From Fomes fomentarius (Eukaryota; Basidiomycota; Agaricomycetes; Polyporales; Polyporaceae): a DNA stretch of 64,000 bases. Position numbers and translations under genes: made by a program. Shown here piece after piece: positions 36,637-47,325 of this stretch. The stretch spans positions 1,364,001 through 1,428,000 of the forward strand of contig JABYQN010000005.1 of assembly GCA_022606135.1 (NCBI GenBank), in the 5' to 3' direction. Under the pieces are notes generated by a model. It was not told the origin of the DNA. It made no database searches and saw only the letters and a list, made by a program, of their open reading frames with translations. Every line of letters starts with the position of its first letter. Within the stretch, counting starts at the first letter, position 1.

Positions 36637-37676
36637 CGTGTGGCTACTGCTTTTCAGAACTCAAGGAAAAGGCTTTCACCGGCGATAATATACTACGATA
36701 TCGAGTAATCCCGTCTCCGTTTCTGGTGCCCCCAATCTACGAAATCTTGTTGTTGTGGCCAAGCTAGAACGGCATGCAGGGAAGCGGGCTCAGGGCTGAG
36801 AGACCTCGGGAATACGGCAAACGGGGATTGGGATCACCCTGGGATCACCGACGCTGGAGACCGCTCTATACTCAGCGTGAAGGAGGGTGGGGGCTCTCGT
36901 TGGCCAGTCAAGATGTTCAGGTAGAGATCGCGCGGGGTGCGTGGTGCGCGCGGGATGGCAGAGGAGTGGAGGAAAGGAGAAGAATGAGTGCGCCAGGGCC
37001 AGGGCTGTTCGTTTAAGTGTTCGTTACCAGCAGTTGTCATTGGACATGTCGATCAACCGTCCGCAACAACTATTTCGCCGGACCGCTTCGAGATAAGATT
37101 TGCTATTGATCATCCTGAAGCTTCGTTGACAATCCTTGAAGCTTGAAGCCACAGCACTCACTCCCTCGCGATCGCTCAGTAAGGTATACATGATGAGCGT
37201 AGCCCCTGGTTGTTTTTCAAAAAACCAGGTTCAAGTTGCAACCTACAGTGCACGCGAGTGAGTGTCTCCGTTTCCAAGCATCTCAAGAGTACATAATATC
37301 AAGGATCACAGCGTTCAAGTTGCGGAAGCTTCTGGCCACCGCCACCATGCATCAGTTAGCCATGGGTACCACCGTCACAATTACCTGTCAGCAGCGAATG
37401 GATGTTCGGTGCATTGAGACACGCATTTAACCACCGCGACCACGACTATCATGATAGATGTGTGCTAGACACCATTCCAGATAGCAGACGTCATCTTCGC
37501 CGCCGTGCGATACTGTGTGTCCTATCGCGTGCTTTCGATATCTACTGCGCTCTCGCCTCTCTTCCTTCAGTGTCCCGCACCATGAGGGAAAATCGCCTGA
37601 GACAGTCCACGCCGCGCGAGAAGTTCCCCTCCCCGTTCATCTGTGGGCGCCGTGAACCAACCACCCTTGTCGAGCT
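36637..37676. other. Intergenic region upstream of the MscS gene
   Basis: About 1 kb. The first 300 bases should hold the MscS promoter. A hairpin lies at 37205-37229 (separate entry), and GAAGCTT strings recur at 37120-37150. Small frames at 36774-37096 and 37402-37749 are unsupported. Confidence 0.4.
37205..37229. repeat. AT-centred hairpin
   Basis: CCTGGTT at 37205-37211 pairs with AACCAGG at 37223-37229, and the T-run and A-run between them extend the stem with one bulged G. It could form a strong hairpin in RNA or cruciform in DNA. No associated gene is visible. Confidence 0.5.
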
Positions 37677-37772
37677 CAGGATGCGGCAGTTCTCGGCAAG
37701 ATTCGCTCGAAGCCGGATTGGTGGGAAAAGGTCAACGACACGGCCGTAGTTGCCAAGTGGCACCAGGAAATA
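37677..37772 (+). pseudogene. DUF4246-like gene remnant
   Basis: One frame reads DAAVLGKIRSKPDWWEKVND then TAVVAKWHQEI, resembling the N-terminal block of the fungal DUF4246 family (pattern 'T-x-KP-x-W-x-x-KV-x-D-x-x-I-x-x-KW-x-x-E', recalled). Downstream the frame is disrupted, and the following open frame (37777-38031) does not continue the family recognisably. No start codon or convincing splice chain is present, so this is probably a decayed copy. Alternatively it is an exon of a gene too diverged to see. The family has no established biochemical role. Confidence 0.5.
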
Positions 37773-38100
37773 AGTAGTGGATCAGGATCGTCAGCTCGTC
37801 GACAAGCTATGGGGTGGCGAGGAGTACTTCGACGGGGAGAAGAAGTGGCCCGGGCCCATGGTTCAAGGCGAGTCAGGTCAGGCAGGCTACGCCAACACTA
37901 CGGCAGTAGCTTTCTACCTTCCCCTGGCTGGATCTGCATCGCACTTACAGACCTGGAGCGAGCCCGCGGTACTGGAGATGCGACACTTTCGTAAGTTGCC
38001 AGTCGGCGGACATCATTCAGGAGGGAAGTAGAGACGTGACTGTGTGTCAGAGTAGCGTCACAATAATAATTTATGGTCAAATCCGAGTGAATCAGCTACA

Positions 38101-38420
38101 TACAGCTGGTTGCGATTTTGGTGGCCGAGCGCCGAACTGCACTGCACACTTTGCACACGAAAAATTCGAAAAACATATGGGTGATTTTTCCTAGATGATG
38201 ATCTGGTGGTGTCCGTAACTCACAGAACCAAGTATCTATTGAGATTCACAAAGTACAGGTATGTTTTAAAGGCTTATAGTAGTGTGTAAGACTAGTCTCA
38301 GAGCAAGGGGTGCAGCAGCAAGGGCACAGTCGATTTTTCTCAAATTTCTGACTTTTTCGTGTCGAAAGTGCGCGCGCGCCAGTCGGAGATGAGCGGCCAC
38401 CAATTTTGGAAACAGCTGTA
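38101..38420. mobile_element. MITE-like element with long imperfect terminal inverted repeats
   Basis: The left end TACAGCTG...GGTGGCCG (38101-38127) is mirrored by the reverse complement of the right end (38394-38420), identical in length with the outer 8 and inner 8 bases exact. The arms continue inward with CACTTT--ACACGAAAAA on both sides, so the arms are about 72-76 bp. The 320-bp body has no coding capacity. The TA at each extremity could be a TA target-site duplication, as made by Tc1/mariner elements. It sits 14 bp beyond the stop codon of the minus-strand DUF6533 gene, in its 3' UTR. Confidence 0.8.
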
Positions 38421-38434
38421 ACTGCGCTATCAGG

Positions 38435-40030
38435 CTATGTCTCAGATCTATCTACGAGTGCAAAGCTTGTGCTCTGGGACTCGTCGGTCTGGATGTAATC
38501 GCCATCCACGGCGACTCCTTCGTCAATAACATGCAGAACATTGTCTGTGTCCCACTCCGTAGTCCGTTGATAAGCTGCTTGTAGGTTCATGAGGCCCCGA
38601 GTGACGAGAATGCATACCAGCCTAACGTTCCTGGGATATCTATAAGAGGTTCAGACGTTGCAAGTGCGTTATGGGCTCACGGTGATGCAATGATTGAGAC
38701 GTAACTTGATCCTTTGAAAAAACCATCTGTCTGGCAGAAACAAGTCAAATCAATGACTAGGATGGAGGCCGTGCGATCAGGAAACTCACCGGTAATGCCG
38801 ACAATGCAAGACGGAGTACGTTCAATGCTAGGTGGGCGCTATATACGAGAATTCAACCTACGAATCCTCTTTAGCCAACAGTGAACATCACCTAAAGGAC
38901 ACGATTCCTTCAAATTGTGATGCATATAATCGGGTATTGTCAGTAGAACTCCCAAGCAATAGGCCTGTGAGATGTTACTCGCCATCTCGTAGAAGGACTG
39001 TGAAGAGGAAAGTGCCACGAACGCGGTACGTGGTCGACCGCGCACGCCAAATGGTCGCAATTCCAAGGAGGTCGGCTAAAATCAAGGAAGTCCATGATAC
39101 AACAATGGCTGTCATGAATGGACGTCAGCATGGACGGATCTTGTTCAAACCGCGACGGACATACAGCTGTACAGTGATGCTGTCAGCAAAAATAGTGGCA
39201 GTTGAAATTCGGAGGCTGCTCTTACCGCTGTGCGTTGGTGCCATCATCAAATAGGTAACAATGACCATCGTCGACTAGCCCAGTGAGACCCTGTGGGTTA
39301 TATGCCTGAATACTCCATGAGAGCCGCCCCTCATTTATCCGGGTCAGCTGAATTCTTACATACCACATTGATACCAATCGGCACGAGGTGTAGAAGGAAC
39401 ATGAGAAGGCCAAGGCACTTGGACTTGCTCAGAGCATAGGCCCGAAGTGACATGAACACTGAGAATCTTGGCGTCAACAATATGGTAGTAAACGGAACTG
39501 ATGAGCAATTGCTGCACCTCCTGGAAGAAATAGCTCGACTATGCCCAATCCAAATAGGAATTCCTCCGCCTGAGCGCAACTACATGAACTTATACATGTC
39601 AGAGACCCAACGTATAACTTCTTGAGTTGGCTATGACATGCCTCTATATATCGGGGTTAGAGCTACCATGGGAAAGCATCAGAAGTAGCAGATCCTCACC
39701 TGCACAGAATTGTATCCCTTCGGAAGCATACACAAGAAATAGAGGTTGCTGAGGAGGAGAACATATTTGATGAAGAAGTACATCCCAGCACCGCCAGACA
39801 ACGGCCTCCTCCAGAACAGCCGAAACTCATCACTTATGGTCGTGATGTGGTCGTACACGACAATAGCTGTTGATGTCAATATGACTGTTCACCTATCATA
39901 TCCGATATGAATGGTACACTCACTAATGCTCACACTGATACAGTACGTGGCTAACGAGCTGTCGATTTTGTGGTCAGTAAATCACACTGTCACAGCAGAA
40001 GAATCGAGACTGGACATACACGACCGTCAT
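38435..40030 (-). CDS. DUF6533-family membrane protein
   Basis: Uncharacterised agaricomycete membrane family. Joined exons give SLATYCIILTSTAIVVYDHI and TTISDEFRLFWRRPLSGGAG with YFFIKYVLLLSNLYFLCML. The 'YDH-x-T-x-x-(D/E)E' block is the DUF6533 signature. Further exons hold SVFMSLRAYALSKSK and CLGLLMFLLHLVPIGINV, TAIVVSWTSLILADLLGIAT, GTFLFTVLLRDG, and the typical end ILVTRGLMNLQAAYQRTTEW before a hydrophilic tail ending DRSET (TAG at 38435-38437). The best start I found is ATG 40030 (MTVV, then intron). Exon edges around 39480-39600 and 38800-38990 are unclear, and a small defect there cannot be excluded. The 3' UTR is occupied by a MITE. Confidence 0.68.
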
Positions 40031-40673
40031 AGCAAGAAAAGGCTAGGGTGATGGAGTGTTATCGACGATAGCGGCGCGTATGAATCGGTGGAGGGGTCGC
40101 TAGAAGAGCACGGTTCACAAATCAACAAGCTTGCCATCCTCAACCACGAGCATTGACGGGATATATAGCCCTAGGTGCGTTCATTGTGTCACACACATCG
40201 AAAACTCTGGAAAGCTGAGCGGGATGGTGTACATACCGACGCAGACACGCCATTGAAAAGTCACCGTGTAGTATCTATGCAGTTGATTCTTTTGCAGAGA
40301 GCGTCCCGGACCCTCAAGTCTCCTGCGCTACCCAGCTTAGAGTACCGGCTGGATATCGTTGGTTACCGGCGAATTTGAGCAAGTACTACCGAAATGAAAA
40401 AAATCATTAATCAGCTCCGAGTCATGCAGTGACAGAACCTTACCGAGCCACAGAGAGGAGCTTACTTTAGGTATGATGGTTTCTGCCAAGTGAGTATGTC
40501 GAGCCAATTGTTATGTTGAACGCGTGAAAAGTCTCCAACTTGCTCATAGAGCCATAAGGCCCATAACGCAATGCGCTCCTGAGTGTTCATTGGAGACCTG
40601 ACAGTACTTCCTCACAGAGTTCTACTCCCAAGGACGAAACGGCGTGACTGTGGCGGTTCACAGACACATCAAT
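40031..40673. other. Intergenic region upstream of the DUF6533 gene
   Basis: About 640 bp. It should contain the DUF6533 promoter. No gene or clear repeat seen. Confidence 0.4.
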
Positions 40674-41374
40674 CTACCCAGAGCTCCAGGAAGTCTGTAG
40701 GACGGGATCAAGACTCCACCGGTGACTCTTGACCGCCCACAGTTCCCGAGCTCGGGCGGGATTGTACCCAACGTAAGTACTGTTGGCAGTGAGCACATAA
40801 ATTTTCTCGTCGTGTGCATATACATGCTCCGACCAGGACAGTGTGCCCACTACCGTAACAAACTCCTTGGCGCACGGGCGTTCAACTCTCAGTCGAGGGT
40901 TAAATGAAGGGAGTGCCAGTTGAAACGTTGGACGTCGAACTGTAGAAGTCTTGCCGGTCGGGACAGTGACGGGATAAGTTAGACGCAGGTGAAGCGATGC
41001 ATGTGAGAGGGGTTCGCTGAGCCGCCGCTCCAGGTACCGGATGGAGCTTCGAAGTTGAAAGGCGCGTTGCTGATGGAAGCGCAGCCGGCGCCATGATTCA
41101 GCCAAGGTGGCCCAATGATTCACAAATTTGTGACTTGAAACTTTGCTCCTCCAGTACGAGATGAGGGCAGGGGTGTCGATGTCCTACCTTGTGGAGAAGC
41201 TCCCCAATTACTAAACCTTACCTCATGGTAGTCCAGGTATCGCGCACGATGAGTCCGCTTGAATGCGTGTTCGTCCAGTGGCAAATTGCATGCAGTGGCG
41301 TAGCGAGGCTCGAGCAAACCAGTGAATATCACCGTGACCGTGACCCACTTCGTAATCATCGTCACAAAACACAT
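40674..41374 (-). CDS. Possible small two-exon gene, unrecognised
   Basis: A 149-codon frame (40674-41123) and an upstream frame (41120-41374) starting TMITKWVTVTVIFTGLLEPR, which looks like a signal peptide or membrane helix, could be spliced into one gene. No family motif is visible. The 5' frame begins only about 70 bp after the stop of the large ankyrin gene on the same strand, leaving little room for a promoter, so it may be just 3' UTR of that gene. Reported as a weak candidate. Confidence 0.22.
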
Positions 41375-41444
41375 GTCACCGTCACTTGAATGCTTACAGA
41401 TACAGCGTCAACGTCCATCCTTCGCTCCTCCGCCTCATACGCCG

Positions 41445-44400
41445 TTAGCATGGATCGTCTCCGAAGATATCAAAATCGAGACTCCGGTGCCACTGCGACA
41501 CAGCACTGTGGCTCTTGCTTTCCTTCTCCTTGTCTTCGGCCTCCTCTGGGTCCAAACCGCCTTCGTCGTCCTTTTTCCGGCCCGATATCGTCTCCTTGAT
41601 CTGTGGGTTTTGCGTAGTACGGTCCAGGCTGCCCTTGACGGAGGCGTGCACGTCGATCAGGTGCACAAGACTTCGGCGCACCCCACTGTTCTTGGTGACG
41701 GCCTCAGCAATGTAGTCCAGAGTCTTTGTTGCATCACCGCCCTCCATCAGCTGCAGCTTCTCTTCGCTACCTTCCTTCCCCTTCTGCTCTGCAGCTTCAG
41801 CCTCTGTGCGTTTCTTCACCTCGCCCTCGAGCCTCTGCGCAAACGCGGCCAGCTCAGTCGCCAGCTTCGTGCCACTCCGGAGCCGACCTTGCGCGGTCAA
41901 CCGTTGAAGAGTCTCCTGGAACAAGGCGACCTCCTCCAAGGAGGTATGACGACGATCGGCCTTCAGGTAGTTCAGATTGGTGCTGATGCAATCCATGGAT
42001 GGCAGGTTTGTCGTCCAGCCATCTCCTGTCACATCCTTCAACCAGTTGGTCATTGCAATCTCCAGAGGAGCGTTGCCAACACCGTCCTCGACAACAAGCG
42101 CCTCTTTGGGACCCGCCTCGCCAATCAGACGTGCGGTCTCCGGCAGGCGACGGGCGATGGCGAGATGCAGAGGAGTGGAACCGTTGCAGTCACGAAGCAA
42201 GAAGACGGGGGCTTTTTTCTGGAGGAGCAGCCGAACAGCTGCGATTCTATCATTCTTCACTGCTATGTGCAGCGGCTGAGCGGGCCCCGGTATGAGCCAT
42301 ATGTACTATCGATCGATCCTTGACATTGACTTACTGTATTGAGGGCTTTCTTTGATTGCTGTAGAAGCATTTGGTGGACAACGTCTTCGGGCAGCTTGTT
42401 GATGATATGTTCGAGAAGTTTGATATACTTCTCCTCGTCGTATATGCAGAGAAGGTGGAGCACATTCCAACTAGATGAGTGCGTCAGAGATAGGGTAGGG
42501 AAAACGATGGTTCGAATCACGTACCCTCGGACGTCTGTCTCTAAAGGGGAGACTCCCTTAGACAACAGATAATCGAACATCTCGGGCGAGCATCCCCAGT
42601 TGGCTGCCACGAGAATATGGTTGAAGCGCACGTAGTTGATCCTGCACGCAACAAAATTAGCTGAGGCGCACGCGATGATGAATGGAATCCATACCGTGCC
42701 ATGATAGCAGTCTGCAACTGTGCAGGTTGCAGGTCAATGACCGTCTTCAAAACGTCCAAGTTGTTTCCTATGACAGCGGGAGTGACAACGGACTCATTCA
42801 GCTCGTTCACGGTCCATCCTATCTGCTGCGAGATCTGGCCATTGATGCGCTTCAAATACTGCGCGCGGTCGTCGCTATGTGTCGAGGTATAGTACTGGTA
42901 CGCACTGACTGCGCGCTCTGTGGCAAGGTACCGGATGCATCCAATGGCCCCCTTGTGCGCGGCCCGCCACACAAGGGGAAGCTCGTGAGGCTTCCATGGA
43001 GGTGAAGGAGCATTCGGGTCAGACTTCGCCACAAGGTCCTTGCGTTTCCTTCCGTGGACGTTCAGGCCGAGGTACATCGTCGTGGACGATTTTTTCGGCT
43101 GAATTTCGCCGGCATCCTCATCTTCCTCATGGTGGTCCTCCGACTCGGAGGGAAGCTCGATGCCAGTTCCGCTGCGGCGGATGAGCTCGTCCAGCATCGA
43201 CGGGCGGTCATACGTCAGGATCCACACAACTGCGCTGGCAGGAAGATCAAGAGGCTTCGGCAGCGACTTGTACAGGTCGGCGATCTGGACAAACGCCTCA
43301 AAGTCGTCGTCTAACACAGCCTTGAAGAGCACACATCCGCCGATCCGGTCCTTTCTCTTCGGCTCGAGGAGTCTGAGGCTTAACTGTAGAAGTCTCGACG
43401 GCGGCACGTCGGTCGTCAAGGCCGAAGGACGCTGCGCGATGTCGATGAAGTTGACTTCCGCGACTTCTTCCTCGCTGTCCTCATCCGATTCGTCTGAGTC
43501 GTTGCCCGAATCGTCCTCATCTGTTACAACAGGAGTTAACGTTTATAGAGCCGGTCGAAGGGCAGGTGCTTACCGATGAGGACCTTTCGAACACGGAACT
43601 TCGGCGGCTTAGCGTCGGGGGGCTTGTACTGCGCCACAGCGATAGCAAGAACGACACGAGCCGTTGCCCAGCGGCGATGTTGTAACGCGAGCGATAGAGG
43701 TGACACGCCTACACCGGTATGAGGGGCTGTGACCATGCGCGATACGTCAATCACTTACCCCAATGTTCGCCGTAGCTGACTGTTATCTGAAGAAGCTGCT
43801 TATTCGTCTTGCCGTCTTTCGGGAGGCAGAGTTCCTCGATCTTGGCGTTGTCGCCTTCGCAGCAAGCATTGAACAGCTCCTCGTACGCGGAAACTAGATG
43901 AGTAGGTACGCTCTCAAAGCGCCATCCGCCTGTCATGCGGAAGAAGCCTAGGCTCGTCTGCCGCGGCTGGTAGTAGCCATACCGGCCGCCGAACTTGAAC
44001 CACAAGGAATGGTCCTTCTCACAGTCGTCGTCGGAGTGCAAGTCTTTCCAGGACTTCGCGCCGTGCGAGGTTAGGAGCTCCTCCGCCTTGGTGAGATACC
44101 GGACAGAGTCGGTCAGGTTCTGGAACATCTGGCGTCTGATTTCATTAGCTCGAATGTTGGCCCCCTCTTCGCTTTTCTCGAGAATCTCCAGAAGGTGCTT
44201 CCCGAGCGCGCCCTTCCACCCGTCCACCGCCGCCAGCTCTTCGAAATCGTCCTGACCGTCCGATCGTACGCGCTTTTTCTCCTTGTCCGCGATCTCCTCC
44301 TTGGCTTTGACGAGAATACCCCGTACGGCGTCGAGGATTGACTTCCTCGCCATACTGTCAGCGGGATCCCGATACGCTGCCGCGATGCCCCTGTGGTAGT

Positions 44401-47325
44401 CGGCACCGAGATTGACGAGTAGGTCTATCACCTCTCTGAAGCCAACGATGGCAGTCTCTACAGGCCAGTAGATTTGTTGCTCCCAGGCAGGGTTACCGTG
44501 CACCCGCACATCTTGGAGACTCCTCCTAAACCGAGAGGCAGTGAATCTGTGAACCAAACAGTCACACTCATGATAGGACCTCTGGCATACCTAAGATCAC
44601 TCGCCCGGGAGTGGTCCTCTTCAGTGAAGTTGATCTTCGCTCCGTATGCCAACAGGATTGCGAGTGCAGATAGATCAGGAGCTGAGATGGCGGAGACAAT
44701 AGGGAACGTCATCTGGAGGTTACTGTAGACATGAGGCGAGTCAAGGGCAGCCTTAGCATTGGGATCATGCTTCAGGAGCGCTTCGACGATTTCGGGTTTG
44801 CCAGCACACAAGATCTTGTGGAAGATCGTGAAGAGGTTGTCGTCAGCCTGCGAAGACGAGGCACCCCCCGCGACGAGCTTCTTGACTACCTCCTCGACGA
44901 CGCTCTTGTCTCTCGTCAAGACGGTGAGAGTCAGAGGATGGAAGGGCTTGCTGCTCCAAGTATCTCCCTTCGTGACAAGCGTCGCGTCGGCTCCTCCTGC
45001 GATGAGCTCGTCGATGGCGCTGAGCGAGCCGAAGATGACAGCATACTGAAGGGCAGTGAGGGTGTAGTCCCAGTCGGTGGCGTTCACGTCGAACACGTCG
45101 GGGACGTCCACCTCGTCCTCGGGAATCTGGCTGAGTCCCGTACTCTTCTCGTCCTTCTTCTTCGGCTTTCCCTCGTCACTCTCGGACGTCCAGTCGTCCT
45201 CGCTACTATCTCGTCCATCGTCCCCAACCCCGTCTTCGCCCTGTTCTTCCCGTTCTTCGTCGTCGACATCCATCGTGTCTTCATCTTTCCGCTCTTTGGC
45301 TTGCTTCGCGGCTTCCTCTTCCTCCTTCGCCTTCTCGGCGTTGACCGCACTGCGCTCAAGAAGCTTCCGCACGACGGCAGGAAGATCGAACTGAGCGGCG
45401 AGGTGGAGAGCAGTGCGCCCGTCGACGAGTCTGGAAGTCATGCGGGCACCGGCATCGATGAGGTCGCTCGCGATGTCGACTTCCTTGGCGAGGATAGCTA
45501 CCTGCAGAGGGGTGCGTCCGACGTGATCGCGGCGGTCGATGTCAAAGCCCTCCTCCTGCTTGACGATTTGCGCGACTGAAGCGCGATCTCCTAGCACGAT
45601 AGCGTTGAAGAGCTTCTCCGTCGGACCGATGTAGGCTTGCTCCGCCCACTCACCCTCGTCGATAGGGTTGAAACTACCTGAGATGCTCTGGCGTCCAGGA
45701 TCCTCTTCAATGAACCTGTAGCTCCATCAGCAAGAGAGAGCACGCGCATGCGCAAGCGAACATACTGGATCCGGCCCCGGACGTAAGACTCGTCCTCTCC
45801 CTCTTGCAGCTTCTTCTCCTCCTCGTCTTTCGGCTCTGGGCAATACTCGCAGCAGTCCTCAACACACTCTGCCAATGTGCCGAAATACGCGGGGTGGCGG
45901 TGTAGCCGTCGGTCTTTGTTCTTCGGATTGAATGGAGCTGGATAAGAGTTAAGATTTAGAAGGTTAGAGCGTCCACAGTGCGATTTGCTCACAGTTCATT
46001 CCGAGATCCTAACACATGAGTGAGCCTCTGTGACCATGAGATATATCAGGACAGACTTACAGTCTGGTAGACCAATTTCTCGATCCGGCGAGCATCCCAA
46101 CCGGGACCGTATGGAATGTGCAGCGAGACCACGTCGTAGTCGTTCATTTCAAGGCCACCAATATCGAGGTTCGCCTTCAGATCGCCCTTATGTTTCTTCT
46201 TACGACGGCTGTATTCAATCGTGGCATCCGGGCGTGCTCGGAGCTTGCGGCGATCAAGCAAGTATCTCTGCTTACTATCCGCGTCGATGAACCGCTCGAG
46301 GACGAGCAGACGCGCTAGGCCTTGTATGCGCTGAATCGACCTCTCGAAGATCTGCCCCGCCAGTCAGCCGGGAAGTGTAACGCTCGACTGCTCACACTCA
46401 CAGTGGGGTCGATGTCCTCACGACGAAGAGTAGGAACGTACACCTCGAAGTCACGCATGGAGTACTTGGCAAGGCGCATTTCATACGAGGGCGAACGGCG
46501 CGTGGTGTCCACAGTGTTGCACTGGCGCATCATAGCGACGATAGCGCGGGGGTTGGCCCACACGCGTTGGCCATCGAACGCACAACACGGCGCGTCGACG
46601 TCGAAGCCGGCGAGGATCTCAGCCGAGGAGCTGTACAGACGCAAGACAATCTGGACGGAGCGGTACGGATACTGAGAGTAGATAGAGACAGTGTGCTTCG
46701 TACGGACGCATGTCACGTCCCACGGGACGGAGTCGCGGACGGCCTCGTATATCGCTTGCATCTTCGCCTCGGCCTGCTCGGGGGTGAGGCCGTAGAGGAA
46801 GAGGTCAACATCGGAAGTCGGGAACACAGACGTGTGGAAGTACTTGCGCATGGCGCGCTTTGAGGTCTTCGCAGAGTCCGGAAGGGGCACAAGACACGCC
46901 TGCACTGAGCCGCCTGCCGCGATTACGTTGCTCCAGTCTATGAGCTGGGAGAGAGAACCCTCGGTGAAGATAGCCCAGTTCTTCTTGAACTCGTCTAGAT
47001 TAGAGACCATAGACGGGTCTCCCTCCTTGCGGCGCCGCTTCTCGTCGAGCGGGAATATGTGATGGGCGGATAGGTCGGCCTCATTTTTGATGATACGAGC
47101 ACGCGTCTTGCGGATGTCGTCTGGCGCGTCGAATACATCGACTAAACCGACGTGTGGATCGTGAAGACGCGGGTTTGCCTTGTCTGTAGCCCAGAGCTTG
47201 CGGAGCTGAGCCTCATCGTGAAGCGAAGGTTGGAGGACTTGAGATAGGAGGTCGTCTGTGCCTGGCCCAGGGGGCAGCTGTGCGATGCGAGAGAGAAATG
47301 CCCGAGCTTCAGGTGTTTGTGGCAT
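41445..47325 (-). CDS. Large ankyrin-repeat protein with N-terminal nucleotidyltransferase-like region
   Basis: About 1,750 residues over some ten exons, the longest gene here. ATG 47325 starts PQTPEARAFLSRIAQLPPGP. Residues 136-177 hold AAGGS and, after a spacer, TSDVDLFLYGL, resembling the G-[GS]...D-x-D of the nucleotidyltransferase fold. The strand VQIVLRLYSS follows at about 215, where a third acidic residue would be expected but is not obvious. FDVDAPCCAFDG, YEMRLAKYSMRDFEVYVP and ERSIQRIQGLARLLVLE complete this region. A Cys-rich patch (CVEDCCEYCPEP) precedes the ankyrin part: HVGRTPLQVAILAKEVDIAS, DGRTALHLAAQFDLPAVVRK, YTLTALQYAVIFGSLSAIDE, GSTPLHLAIARRLPETARLI, with long acidic linkers and a Lys/Glu-rich C-terminus. 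Function unknown; ankyrins suggest protein binding. No internal stop after splicing. Confidence 0.82.

Noticed and set aside
42505..42530. GGTTCGAATC string resembling a tRNA B box
   Set aside because: It is within the ankyrin gene, and no matching A box or stem is present at tRNA spacing.
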